Part shown: positions 1 through 8,060 of the stretch, one piece after another
How the letters are laid out: each line of letters starts with the position of its first letter
Position numbering within the stretch: position 1 is the first letter of the stretch
Origin: an uncultured Rubrobacteraceae bacterium
GTDB lineage: Bacteria > Actinomycetota > Rubrobacteria > Rubrobacterales > Rubrobacteraceae
Direction: 5' to 3'
DNA: 64,000 nucleotides
Assembly: GCA_902806095.1 (NCBI GenBank)
Contig: CADCVF010000059.1
Coordinates: 1-64,000, forward strand
The notes under the pieces: model-generated
Databases searched by the model: none
What the model saw: only the letters and a program-made list of their open reading frames with translations
What the model was told of the DNA's origin: nothing
Made by a program: the position numbers and the translations under genes

Positions 1-1
1 A

Positions 2-475
2 GCTGAGGACGATATCCTGACCGTCCAGCAGCAGTTCATCGCGTCCATAGCACCGATCTTCCGATACTTCTACATCGTGGCCATCTTCCTGGTCTTCTTC
101 GGCACGATCTACGCCATCTGGGAGGTCTACAACCGCACCACGTACGAGAGTATCGGGGCCGTCTCCGAGCGCGTGCGCCGCGCCGGCGCGCAGAGAACTC
201 GTCCATTCGTGTACCTGTACGTGGCGGTCGCCGGGATCCTCCTCGTCCTCACGGGATTGGACCTCGTCGCCTTGGTGACGCCATCGACCATCGTCGGCGG
301 CGTCTTGGCCGGCGGCATCTACGCTGCCGGTCTACTCTACGCGGAGAGGGTGACTCTCCCGCCGCAGTATCGCATCGGTACCGTGGCGCGCGTGCTGCTG
401 ATCGCGGCCGCGATCTTCCTGACCGTCGCCGGGCTAGTTGGCCTGATCGACTACTTGGGAATCGCACCTTGGTAG
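2..475 (+). CDS. Small integral membrane protein, 5' end outside the window
   Basis: The frame is open from base 2 with no stop before the GTG at 77, so the gene very probably begins upstream of the window and only its C-terminal ~157 residues are seen. The product has about four hydrophobic segments (around the window's start, then near bases 215-290, 290-340 and 385-465) and few charged residues, so it should sit in the cytoplasmic membrane. Its stop overlaps the next gene by 7 bases, suggesting translational coupling of two membrane proteins. I do not recognise the family. Confidence 0.6.
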   Translation, partial: AEDDILTVQQQFIASIAPIFRYFYIVAIFLVFFGTIYAIWEVYNRTTYESIGAVSERVRRAGAQRTRPFVYLYVAVAGILLVLTGLDLVALVTPSTIVGGVLAGGIYAAGLLYAERVTLPPQYRIGTVARVLLIAAAIFLTVAGLVGLIDYLGIAPW

Positions 476-939
476 AGGGCCCGACGCAAGCGGGTAGCAT
501 CCAGTGGAGGTACGTGCTACTCGGGCTGTGCTTCGTTGCCCTGGCCGGCTTCCGGCTGGACGACGGCTCCACTACCTGGGCGGTCGTCTTCGGCCTGGCG
601 GCGCTGGCCTACGTGTACCTCTCGGTCCGCTTCGTCTTGCCGCCGAGCCTGGGCGGTGTGAGACTGCAGGAGGCTGAGCAACCGGGACCGGCCTCCGCGC
701 CCTCCGAGCCAACGCCCGCAGAGATGAGCCGGGCACTAAAGGCCTACGAGTCGAGGGCGTGGGGCTGGCTCGTGATCTCCGTCGCCGGGTGGTTAGCCAC
801 CGTCGGCGTCGTCCTGCTGACCCCGCCTCTCGCCCTGGTAGCCGCTGCGCTCTCGCTGTTCTCCACGTACAGGTTTCGGCGTTGTCGCCGCTCCGTCGAG
901 ATCCTGCGCCGGGCGCTGGGCCCGGACGAAGCACAATGA
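469..939 (+). CDS. Hypothetical membrane protein
   Basis: A 156-residue ORF starting at TTG 469, overlapping the preceding membrane gene. It has hydrophobic segments at about residues 14-28 and 38-58 and a long one at about 98-132, separated by a Pro/Glu-rich linker. The tail is basic and Arg-rich (residues 133-147). The overlap with the upstream frame is the main reason for choosing this weak start. Family and function are not recognised. Confidence 0.5.
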   Translation: MVEGPTQAGSIQWRYVLLGLCFVALAGFRLDDGSTTWAVVFGLAALAYVYLSVRFVLPPSLGGVRLQEAEQPGPASAPSEPTPAEMSRALKAYESRAWGWLVISVAGWLATVGVVLLTPPLALVAAALSLFSTYRFRRCRRSVEILRRALGPDEAQ

Positions 940-1054
940 ACGCAGACAGCGTAAAGTCCGGGACCGTAGATAACGGGCACCGTAACGGGTGAGCCGGGCG
1001 CTGATCAACCGCCGCTAGCGGGGCCGCGTGACCACTAGACAGTAATCAAGGGGG

Positions 1055-1085
1055 TCGCGTAGCCTAGCAAAGCCGAACTACGCGA
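1055..1085 (+). promoter_or_regulatory. Hairpin in the leader of the aldo/keto reductase gene
   Basis: The arms TCGCGTAG (1055-1062) and CTACGCGA (1078-1085) are perfect 8-base complements around a 15-base loop, ending about 27 bases before the ATG at 1112. It lacks a T-run, so it is not a typical terminator. It does not match a riboswitch consensus that I know. It could be an operator or an mRNA leader structure. Confidence 0.25.
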
Positions 1086-1111
1086 GTCAAAGACAGGAGG
1101 GTAGGTACTTT

Positions 1112-2152
1112 ATGGAGATGCGTTTCCTCGGCCACAGTGGGCTCAGGGTCTCGGCCCTAACCTTCGGTACCATGACCTTCGGAGGCGAGGGGCAGTTCCG
1201 GCAGATGGGTTCGGTTCAGGTGGAAGAGGCGCGGCGGCACGTCGACCTCTGCCTGGAGGCGGGCGTAAACCTCTTCGACACCGCCGACGTCTACTCGCAC
1301 GGCGCCTCCGAAGAGATACTCGGTCAGGCGCTCGGCCGTCGGCGTGACGAGGTCATCCTCGCGACCAAGGCGCACGGAAGGATGGGAGACGGTCCGAACG
1401 ACGTTGGGCAGTCTCGCCACCACATCATCCGCGCCTGCGAGGACAGCCTCAGGCGCCTCGACACCGACTACATCGACCTCTACCAGGTCCACGGCTTCGA
1501 TGCCATGACCCCGCTCGAAGAGACCCTCGGGGCCCTGGATGACCTCGTGAGGAGTGGCAAGGTACGCTACATCGGCTGCTCGAACTACTCGGCGTGGCAC
1601 CTGATGAAGGCCTTGGGCCTCTCGGAGCGCAAGGGGCTTGAGCGCTTCGTCAGCCAGCAAGTCTACTACTCCCTCGTGGCAAGAGAACTGGAGTACGAGC
1701 TCGTCCCGCTCTCCCTCGACCAGGGGCTCGGCATCCTGGTCTGGAGTCCGCTGGCGGCCGGCTTCCTCTCCGGCAAGTTCAGGCGCGGGCGGCCGGAACC
1801 CGAGGGCACGAGGCGTTCGCAGCGTGGAGACCCCGGGACCATCGATGAGGAGAGGGGCTACGACATAATCGAGGTTCTGGACGAGATCGCCCAGGAACAC
1901 GAAGCCACTATCGCCCAGGCGGCGCTGAACTGGGTCTTGCGCAGGCCCGGGGTGACGTCGGTTATCGTCGGCGCGCGCACGGAGGAACAGCTCAGGGACA
2001 ACCTCGAGGCGGCGAGTTGGGAGATGACCGAAGAGGAGGTGTGGCGGCTGGACGAGATCAGCGATACGCCGCCGATCTACCCGTACTGGCATCAGCGGCG
2101 GTTCAACGCGGAGCGCATCCCTCAAACCATCGAAGCCGGCGCCCATCGGTAG
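1112..2152 (+). CDS. Aldo/keto reductase
   Basis: A 346-residue NAD(P)H-dependent oxidoreductase with the aldo/keto reductase TIM-barrel signature. The N-terminal LGHSGLRVSALTFGTM block is typical. The catalytic tetrad is visible as Asp and Tyr in FDTADVYSHG, Lys in ATKAHG and His in YQVHGFD. The C-terminal nucleotide-binding part includes a SVIVGARTEEQL-like stretch. An AGGAGG sits about 11 bases before the ATG. It is probably the first gene of a short unit with the RpiB-like isomerase, close to two enolase-superfamily enzymes, which points to sugar or sugar-acid metabolism. The substrate cannot be told from sequence. Confidence 0.93.
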   Translation: MEMRFLGHSGLRVSALTFGTMTFGGEGQFRQMGSVQVEEARRHVDLCLEAGVNLFDTADVYSHGASEEILGQALGRRRDEVILATKAHGRMGDGPNDVGQSRHHIIRACEDSLRRLDTDYIDLYQVHGFDAMTPLEETLGALDDLVRSGKVRYIGCSNYSAWHLMKALGLSERKGLERFVSQQVYYSLVARELEYELVPLSLDQGLGILVWSPLAAGFLSGKFRRGRPEPEGTRRSQRGDPGTIDEERGYDIIEVLDEIAQEHEATIAQAALNWVLRRPGVTSVIVGARTEEQLRDNLEAASWEMTEEEVWRLDEISDTPPIYPYWHQRRFNAERIPQTIEAGAHR

Positions 2153-2194
2153 CAGGTTGTTAATGTGAGGGTCAAAGACCGGGAAGGGAGAGCG

Positions 2195-2638
2195 ATGCGG
2201 CTTGTGGTTGGAGGAGATCATGCAGGGTTCCCGCTGAAGGGGCCGGTCGTCGACACCTTGCGCTCCTGGGGACACGAGGTAGCCGACGTCGGCACGGACA
2301 GCCCCGATCCCGTCGACTTCCCCGACATCGCCGAGCTGGTGTGCGAGGCGGTGCGTGAGGGCGACGCGGAGCGGGGGATCATGGTCTGCGGTACGGGGGT
2401 GGGGGCTTCCATAGCCGCCAACAAGTTTCGTGGGATCCGCGCGGCGCTGTGCCACGACGTCTACTCGGCACACCAGAGCGTCGAGCACGACGACGTCAAC
2501 GTGCTGTGCATCGGGGCGCAGATCGTCGGCGACAAGCTGGCGTTCGACCTCCTGCGCGCTTTCCTGGAGGCCGAGCACAGCCCGGACGAGGAGTTCCGTC
2601 GGCGGGTCGCGAAGCTTGCCGAGTTGGAGGGCCGCTGA
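2195..2638 (+). CDS. rpiB: RpiB/LacA/LacB-family sugar-phosphate isomerase
   Basis: About 147 residues, the full length of the family. It begins MRLVVGGDHAG, the conserved phosphosugar-binding start, and carries the catalytic Cys in VCGTGVG plus AANKFRGIRAALCHDVYSA. The enzyme interconverts an aldose phosphate and a ketose phosphate (ribose-5-P/ribulose-5-P in RpiB; other pentoses or galactose-6-P in relatives). An upstream in-frame GTG at 2165 exists, but GGGAAGGGAG directly before ATG 2195 and family alignment favour the ATG. Its neighbours suggest a catabolic isomerase; the exact sugar is open. Confidence 0.9.
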   Translation: MRLVVGGDHAGFPLKGPVVDTLRSWGHEVADVGTDSPDPVDFPDIAELVCEAVREGDAERGIMVCGTGVGASIAANKFRGIRAALCHDVYSAHQSVEHDDVNVLCIGAQIVGDKLAFDLLRAFLEAEHSPDEEFRRRVAKLAELEGR

Positions 2639-2734
2639 ACGGCGCGAGATAGGGGAGTGTCCGCCGGATCTGTGCCCCTGCCCGACCGCGAGCGCGGACG
2701 GCACCATAGCCCGAGCACTTGTAGGCATGAGGGG

Positions 2735-3883
2735 CTAGCGGAACGGTTTGCCGTACCGCTCGAGCACCTCGCGATGGACCTCGACGCCGATGCCTGGTCC
2801 TTGCGGCACCGGCACCTTACCGTTCACGGTCGATATCGCGCCGCCGATGAGGTCCTCCCGGAAGGGGTGCAGCGACCTGTCGTACTCGAGCATCGGTTCT
2901 TCTGGGTTCAAGGACAGCGGCGTTGGCGGGAGCGTGGTGATGAGCTGCAAGGAGGCTGCCAGCCCGATCCCCGAGCCCCAGACGTGCGGGACCACCGCCG
3001 TGTTCCACGCCTGGGCCAAGGCCGCGATCTTCTTGCACTCGGTAAAGCCCCCGGAGGAGCAAAGATCCGGTTGCAGAATGTCCAGTGCGCCCTCGGAGAT
3101 CCAGCGGCGGTAGCCGATCTTGCCGAACAGGTTCTCCCCGGCGGCGACGTAGGTGGCGCTCAGGTTCCTCAAAGCCTTGTACCCTTCCAGATCCTCCGGC
3201 GCCAGAGGCTCCTCGAAGAAGTGGACCTCGGCGTCTTGAGATTCGAGGAGGAGGCGGCGTGCCGCGGGGAGGTCGTAGGCACAGTTGGCGTCCATCATGA
3301 GGCGCACCCTGGGACCCACGGTTTCACGCACGGCGTGGACATACTCCAGATCGGCCTCGACCCCGAAGCCGATCTTCAGCTTCATCGCCTTGAACCCTTC
3401 GGAGAGGTGCCTGCTGGCCTCCTCGACTCCTGCCTCTACGTAGTCTTGACCTTCGCGGCGGTAAAAGCCGGTCGCGTAGGGCGTCACTTCGGAGCGGAAT
3501 GCCCCGCCCAGCAGCTTGTGTATCGGACGGTCCAGGTAGCGGCCGATGACGTCCCAAAGGGCGATATCGACACCGCTCATGGCGTTGACGGCGGCGCCCC
3601 CTCCGAAGGGACGGGCCCGGTTGTACATCTCTTCCCAGAGCACCTCGACGTCGAAGGGGTCCCGGCCGACGAGCATAGGCTTGAAGCAGAATTCGACGAA
3701 GGCTGCGGCGACCTCCGGCGGCTGCAGCCCGTGGCACAACGATTCCCCCCAGCCCGTAACGCCCTCGTCGGTCAAGACCTCCACTATCATCGTGCTCCGT
3801 CTATCGACCCAACCTTGCGAGAAGGAAAAGGGTTCCTCGAGCGGAGTAGACAGTACGTGGGGAACTATGTCGACTATCTTCAT
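2735..3883 (-). CDS. Mandelate racemase/muconate lactonizing enzyme family protein
   Basis: A 382-residue enolase-superfamily enzyme. The metal ligands are readable as Asp in MMDANCAY, Glu in FFEEPL and Glu in AAGENL. The catalytic Lys pair is KLKIG (MR subgroup KxK), and the general-base dyad is Asp in ILQPD with His in VPHVWGSG. It should abstract the alpha-proton of a carboxylate, typically as a sugar-acid dehydratase, racemase or cycloisomerase. It is transcribed divergently from a second, different superfamily member, with 183 bases between them. The substrate is unknown. Confidence 0.9.
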   Translation of the reverse strand: MKIVDIVPHVLSTPLEEPFSFSQGWVDRRSTMIVEVLTDEGVTGWGESLCHGLQPPEVAAAFVEFCFKPMLVGRDPFDVEVLWEEMYNRARPFGGGAAVNAMSGVDIALWDVIGRYLDRPIHKLLGGAFRSEVTPYATGFYRREGQDYVEAGVEEASRHLSEGFKAMKLKIGFGVEADLEYVHAVRETVGPRVRLMMDANCAYDLPAARRLLLESQDAEVHFFEEPLAPEDLEGYKALRNLSATYVAAGENLFGKIGYRRWISEGALDILQPDLCSSGGFTECKKIAALAQAWNTAVVPHVWGSGIGLAASLQLITTLPPTPLSLNPEEPMLEYDRSLHPFREDLIGGAISTVNGKVPVPQGPGIGVEVHREVLERYGKPFR

Positions 3884-4066
3884 GTTCTTTACACCTCGCT
3901 AGATTGTGAGCCCGCCCGGGTATGATTACCCCACCGCACGAATGCCTATCCTCGCACATCTCGCCGCTGTCGCGGGCGGGCTCTTTCCCACCGCGCTAGT
4001 ATATGTTGAGGTTGTAAGGCCGACGGGAAGTAGGTTGAGACGGGTGTCAGACCAAGGACCTGAGCG

Positions 4067-5278
4067 GTGCAGGTCGTCCAGGTAGACACGCTGCGCCTCG
4101 GCGAGTATCCGAACATACTCTTCGTCTTGGTCCACACCGACGAGGGGCCGGTGGGCCTGGGCGAAACCTTCTTCGGCGCGCGGGCTGTAGAGGCCTACGT
4201 CCACGAGACCGCGGCCCCCTACTTGCTCGGAAAGGATCCCCTGCGCATCGACCAACACGCCAGTCAGCTCTACGGCTACCTCGGCTACGCGAGCAGTGGT
4301 GCCGAAACAAGGGGCAACTCGGCCATTGACATCGCACTCTGGGACCTGTTCGGCAAGGTCGTCAACCAGCCCGTCTACCAGCTGATGGGCGGTAAGAGTC
4401 GGGAGAAGATCCGCACCTACAACACCTGCGCCGGATACCGCTACGTGCGCAAAGAGCCACGCCAGGAGGTGGGTAACTGGGGGCTGCCCGAGACCGAGAC
4501 GGAAGGCCCCTACGAGGACCTCGACGCCTTTTTGCACCGCCCTGGGGAGCTCGCCGAGGACCTACTGTCGCAGGGCATAACCGGCATGAAGATCTGGCCT
4601 TTCGACCCCTACGCCGAGGAGTCGGGCGGTAACCACATCACGAATGAGGGCCTGCAAGTAGCTTTGGAGCCGTTCCGAAGGATAAGGGAAGCGGTGGGCG
4701 AGCGGATGGATGTGATGGTCGAATTCCATTCCCTGTGGGACCTGCCCACGGCCCAAAGGATAGCCCGAGCCCTCGAAGAGTTCGAGCCCTACTGGTTCGA
4801 AGACCCGCTCAAGGCCGACGATCTCGACGCCCTCGCGGAGTTCGCCCGTTCCACCCCCGTGCCGGTCACGGCCAGCGAGACGCTCTCGGGCCGTTCGGCC
4901 TTTCGGGAGTTGATGGAGAAGGGAGCGGCCAGGATCGTAATGCTAGACGTTAGCTGGTGCGGCGGCCTCGGTGAGGCCAAGAAGATCGCTACCATGGCAG
5001 AGGCTCGTCACCTGCCCGTCGCGCCCCACGACTGCACCGGGCCTGTGGTGTTTACCGCCTCGACCCATCTCTCCATCAACCTGCCCAACGCTTTGGTGCA
5101 GGAGTCGGTCCGGGCCTACTACACTGGCTGGTACAAGGAACTCCTCACAGCACTGCCGACGGTCGCTGACGGGCACGTCTCGCCTCCGAACGGCCCCGGT
5201 CTCGGAACCGAGCTCCTGCCGGGCCTCCACGAACGTCCTGACGCCCACCTCCGAACCAGCGAGCTTGAGGGCCTGTAG
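4067..5278 (+). CDS. Second enolase-superfamily (MR/MLE) sugar-acid dehydratase-like protein
   Basis: 403 residues starting at GTG 4067. It has an enolase N-terminal lid domain followed by the barrel: Lys in GMKIWPFD, metal ligands in VEFHSLWD, WFEDPL and TASETLSG, Asp in MLDVSWCGG and His in APHDCTG. The Lys-x-Trp context and long insert differ from the divergent neighbour, so it is a separate subgroup (mannonate/gluconate dehydratase-like architecture) and not a recent duplicate. The two genes share a 183-base intergenic region that must hold both promoters. The substrate is not assignable here. Confidence 0.88.
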   Translation: MQVVQVDTLRLGEYPNILFVLVHTDEGPVGLGETFFGARAVEAYVHETAAPYLLGKDPLRIDQHASQLYGYLGYASSGAETRGNSAIDIALWDLFGKVVNQPVYQLMGGKSREKIRTYNTCAGYRYVRKEPRQEVGNWGLPETETEGPYEDLDAFLHRPGELAEDLLSQGITGMKIWPFDPYAEESGGNHITNEGLQVALEPFRRIREAVGERMDVMVEFHSLWDLPTAQRIARALEEFEPYWFEDPLKADDLDALAEFARSTPVPVTASETLSGRSAFRELMEKGAARIVMLDVSWCGGLGEAKKIATMAEARHLPVAPHDCTGPVVFTASTHLSINLPNALVQESVRAYYTGWYKELLTALPTVADGHVSPPNGPGLGTELLPGLHERPDAHLRTSELEGL

Positions 5279-5359
5279 CCTGCTGTCCGCCTTCAAATGT
5301 CTATCTATAATCTCTTATTGCACTGTATAGGCTCTCGTCCATTCCATTTGCTGCGTACC

Positions 5360-5464
5360 GTCGAGTCTATGGGGCGCATAGACTTGCTGGTCAACGCCGT
5401 CGACATCAACGGTCCAAGCACCGTCGAGGAACTCGATGTCGAGGGTTGGGAGCGCATGTTCTAA
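5360..5464 (+). pseudogene. Short-chain dehydrogenase fragment
   Basis: This frame reads VESMGRIDLLVNAVDINGP and then continues to WERMF and TAA. It matches the middle of an SDR: the GxIDxLVNNAG strand and the following helix. The Rossmann GxxxGxG start and the YxxxK catalytic part are missing. The piece is only about 34 codons long, so it is a relic. Confidence 0.6.
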
Positions 5465-5502
5465 GTGTGCGCTTGGGTGACGGCGTAGGAGCTCTTTTAG
5501 CT

Positions 5503-5700
5503 TTGTATCCAACGAGGATATTGCTGGCGACCGACGGCTCCGAGGAGTCGGCTTCTGCCGTCAGGACTGCCGGAGCATTTCGGGGCGAGGACAGCGTCGC
5601 CGTGAGCCACATTCGGGCGGTCACAGCGGAAGTCGGATACGAGGATCTGAAAACCGTAGTCGACACGGTTGTCGGACAAGCTAGAACACTGTACTCGTGA
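5503..5700 (+). pseudogene. Truncated universal stress protein (UspA-like)
   Basis: A GTAGGAG precedes a possible TTG start at 5503. The frame reads YPTRILLATDGSEESASAVRTA, the conserved first strand and helix of a UspA domain. The ORF ends after about 65 residues, against about 140-150 for the family, so the ATP-binding GxxGxxxxS/T C-terminal half is gone. It lies among other relics. Confidence 0.55.
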
Positions 5701-5750
5701 AAGGTGCGGTAGATAGGAGCGCTCACGGCACCTAAGCACCGGGCACCGAG

Positions 5751-5902
5751 ATGCTCATGCTCGTGCGTGGCGTCGCCGCGCGAAGGCTCGTCGGCGTGGA
5801 CCTCGTAGAGGCGACACCCTGGACCCCGCAAACGTCACCTCGACGACGGCCGTCTGCCTCGTCACTGACGCTCTCGCCCGCCACTTCAGTGTCGAACGGT
5901 AG
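5751..5902 (+). pseudogene. C-terminal relic of an agmatinase/arginase-family ureohydrolase, frameshifted
   Basis: One frame reads VRGVAARRLVGVDLVEATP. After a one-base shift the next frame reads DPANVTS and continues through LARHFSVER to a TAG at 5900. Together they match the end of the ureohydrolase fold, which typically reads VGxDVVExxP, then YDxxxxT, then a helix. The metal-binding core is absent, so this is a non-functional tail. Confidence 0.5.
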
Positions 5903-5992
5903 GTGGCAGGGCTGTGAGGCGTGAGGGCGCGGGACCATACGTGCAACCGTCCCCGATCTCGATGCGCTGCGCCGGGGCGCGTTTCGTCGGGA

Positions 5993-6243
5993 TCACCCGT
6001 CCTCGTCCGACCTGCCCAGCTCCTTCAGCAGCAGGGCTGCTCTCAAGGGGTGACCGGTGTCCTTAACCCACCTCGCCAAGTCCCTGACGACACCTTGCAA
6101 GGGTTGACCTCCTGACGCAGCACGATCAACTCACGGAACTCCTCCGTGGCCTCTTGTCCGCACCACCCCATGACGATGGCGAAGACCGTTCCCAACTCCT
6201 CCAACCCGGCCTCGGCTCGCTCTCGGTAGGCTGCATTCTGAGT
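5993..6243 (-). pseudogene. Frameshifted relic of an unidentified gene of the integrated element
   Basis: On the minus strand a coding-like frame reads AGLEELGTVFAIVMGWCG and on to ELIVLRQEVN. After a shift near 6080 it continues as VVRDLARWVKDTGHPLRAA and ends in TGA at 5993. I do not recognise the family. Position and orientation match the neighbouring HTH relic, so it probably belongs to the same decayed element. Confidence 0.35.
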
Positions 6244-6294
6244 CCACTATGCTCTAAACGTGTCGGGGCCCGGGTGCAGGTTCGCGCGGCGTCA

Positions 6295-6436
6295 TTATCG
6301 TCCCAGGAGCCATGCCAGGAGCTCGCTCCGCAGGTAGATGTAGCGCCGCTCCGTGACGGCGTGGCAGCCTCGGCGCCATCCTCTTGAACTCCGACTCGCT
6401 TATCCTCAAGGAGTCCGTCGCCTCCTTAGCGTCCAT
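6295..6436 (-). pseudogene. Frameshifted helix-turn-helix DNA-binding protein relic
   Basis: The minus frame reads MDAKEATDSLRISESEFKRM (an excisionase/MerR-like helix-turn-helix). A shift then gives TERRYIYLRSELLAWLLGR and TAA. The second half is the typical wing plus final helix of small excisionase-like regulators. One lost or gained base separates the halves, so no intact protein is made. Confidence 0.5.
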
Positions 6437-6475
6437 GACCCAGGTCGGGACCGCTGAGCCGATCGAGGTGAGCAC

Positions 6476-6673
6476 ATGCAGACGGCGAACAAGGTCTGGA
6501 TGACGCCGCACGAGGTGGAGCAGATGTACGGGTTATCGCGCGGCCTGCTCTAGCTCCTCCGGAGTACTGGAGACGTCCAGAGCGCGACCATCGGCTCACG
6601 GGGGCTTAGCGTATCGCGGGCCTCACTCGACGCGTACATGGCCCGCCGGGCACGGGACACGAGTGACGGGTAG
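6476..6673 (+). pseudogene. Excisionase-like HTH protein with a premature amber stop
   Basis: From ATG 6476 the frame reads WMTPHEVEQMYGLSRGLL, then TAG at 6551-6553, then continues in the same frame through LLRSTGD and a SRASLDAYMARRARD ending to TAG 6671. This is the whole of a small excisionase-type HTH protein interrupted by one stop codon. It lies just upstream of the integrase remnant, as excisionase genes often do. Confidence 0.5.
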
Positions 6674-7070
6674 CCCCGAAGAGATCGCCGGCTGTTCGGG
6701 CCGGCTGCTGCTGCCGAACACCACGCAGGCTCCCAACTTCGTGCTCGACCGCTGGATGGCGTCCATGACCGGGGCTGAGATCAAAGTGGTGCTCTATGTG
6801 GTCAGGCGTACCTACGGCTCCAGGCGCACGAGCGACCGCATCTCAGTGGCGCAGATGAGCATGGGCCACAGCTCCTTCTCCACCACGATGAAATACTACA
6901 CGGGCGTCCCGGCCGATCTGCAAGAGCATGCCGCAGAGGCCCTCGGAGAGCCGCTTTTCGAAGTCTCAAACGGGCCGGCGGAGGACGCTACTCCCGTCAA
7001 ACCCCGAATGGTTGGCGGAACTGAAGGAGGAGCTGCAGGAGAAACTCCTGCAAAACGTAGGTTTATGTAG
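6663..7070 (+). pseudogene. Deletion-fusion ORF: replication-protein N-terminus joined to tyrosine-integrase C-terminus
   Basis: The 135-codon ORF changes character at about residue 63. Residues ~17-62 (PNTTQAPNFVLDRW, TGAEIKVVLYVVRRTYG, SDRISVAQM) resemble the N-terminal winged-helix part of phage/plasmid replication O-type proteins. From there SMGHSSFSTTMKYYTGV matches the end of a tyrosine recombinase, with the GHSS box and the catalytic Tyr region. An internal deletion most simply explains this. The ORF stops one base before the 3' end of tRNA-Arg, the normal place for an integrase next to its attachment site. Confidence 0.6.
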
Positions 7071-7144
7071 CGCGCTCGGCAGGACTCGAACCTGCGGCCT
7101 TCTGATTCGTAGTCAGACGCTCTATCCGGCTGAGCTACGAGCGC
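7071..7144 (-). tRNA. tRNA-Arg (anticodon ACG)
   Basis: On the minus strand a full cloverleaf folds. It has a 7-bp acceptor stem GCGCTCG/CGAGCGC, a D-arm with GCTC/GAGC, a 5-bp anticodon stem TCTGA/TCAGA with loop CTACGAA (anticodon ACG), a T-stem GCAGG/CCTGC with TTCGAGT loop, and discriminator G. CCA is not encoded. Its 3' end abuts the remnant integrase ORF, marking it as the attachment site of the decayed element to the left. Confidence 0.95.
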
Positions 7145-7156
7145 ACGAAGATACAC

Positions 7157-7185
7157 ATGATACCGCCGGGTGGGGCAACTCTCAA
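7157..7185 (-). promoter_or_regulatory. Sigma-70-type promoter of tRNA-Arg
   Basis: On the minus strand a TTGAGA box (7185-7180) and TATCAT box (7162-7157) are separated by exactly 17 bases. The -10 box ends 12 bases before the tRNA 5' end at 7144. This is a near-consensus housekeeping promoter. Confidence 0.65.
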
Positions 7186-7269
7186 GGCAGGTGCTCCTAA
7201 GAGGCATTTTTGTGGATATACTCTCGTGGTGACGGTTGGCGTTTGCACAGCGAAGGTAGGCGTGGCGTT

Positions 7270-7959
7270 TTGAGCGCATCTGTACTGCTTGTCATAGGGG
7301 ATGACGAGGAGAGGTTACATCTGAGGCGGGCGCTCTCCGGGGAGGGGTGGCGTGTGATCCCCGCCGGCTCGGGCTCTCAGGCCCGGCAGATGGCCGGTAG
7401 GGAGGAATTCGAGATCGCGGTCGTCGATAATCGGCTGCCCGATGAGCGGGGGTTTCAGGTTATCTCCGCTGTCCAGAAGCCGGGCGTCTCTACCGTTGCG
7501 CTCCTCAGGGACGAGGACACCATGGACCGTATAGTCGGGATAGAGCTCGGGGCCGATTACTACATGCGCTCGCCGGTCAATCCAAGGGAGTTGGTGGCGC
7601 GTGTAAAGCAGATCTTCCGCAAGAGAGAACGCGCCGGGGATGGGGACTCTGGCAGGATCTTCGTCGGGAAGCTGGAGATCGACCCGGATCAGGTCCAGGT
7701 CCTCAAAAACGGTAAAGAAGTCCTCCTCTCCCCCCGCGAGTTCAAGCTTCTCCACACGCTGGCCAAGAGCCCGGGAAGGGTCTTCCCACGCACGGCGCTC
7801 CTCAGGCAGGTGTGGGGCGAGGAGGAATACATAGACGAGCGCACCGTAAACGTCTACGTACAACGCCTCCGCAACAAGCTCGGCGACGACCCCACAGACC
7901 CCAAGCTGATAGAGACCGTGCGCGGTTTCGGCTACCGTCTGGTGAGGCCGGCGGGGTAA
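7270..7959 (+). CDS. OmpR-family response regulator with atypical receiver
   Basis: A receiver domain (residues ~4-115) is followed by a winged-helix DNA-binding domain ending RTVNVYVQRLRNKLGDD and VRGFGYRLV, typical of OmpR/PhoB proteins. The phospho-acceptor Asp is present in VVDNRLPD. However, the conserved Thr/Ser and Lys of switch positions appear replaced: LLRDED where LTAR is usual, and MRSPV where TKPF is usual. I chose TTG 7270 because a GGTAGG lies ~9 bases upstream and homology starts there; GTG 7210 is the longer alternative. No histidine kinase gene is adjacent, so the partner is unknown. Confidence 0.88.
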   Translation: MSASVLLVIGDDEERLHLRRALSGEGWRVIPAGSGSQARQMAGREEFEIAVVDNRLPDERGFQVISAVQKPGVSTVALLRDEDTMDRIVGIELGADYYMRSPVNPRELVARVKQIFRKRERAGDGDSGRIFVGKLEIDPDQVQVLKNGKEVLLSPREFKLLHTLAKSPGRVFPRTALLRQVWGEEEYIDERTVNVYVQRLRNKLGDDPTDPKLIETVRGFGYRLVRPAG

Positions 7960-8060
7960 CGGCGGTTCTTGGGCGGTTCGCGAACCGCCCCTACAACGTA
8001 TCGAATTGTCGTGTACCGGCCCTACGGTGTGATCACGTATCGCGTTGCCTCGGAACGCCT

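Noticed and set aside
1157-2728. 523-codon minus-strand open frame
   Set aside because: It is antisense to the aldo/keto reductase and RpiB genes, which show clear family motifs. It has no recognisable domain and arises from GC-rich codon bias.
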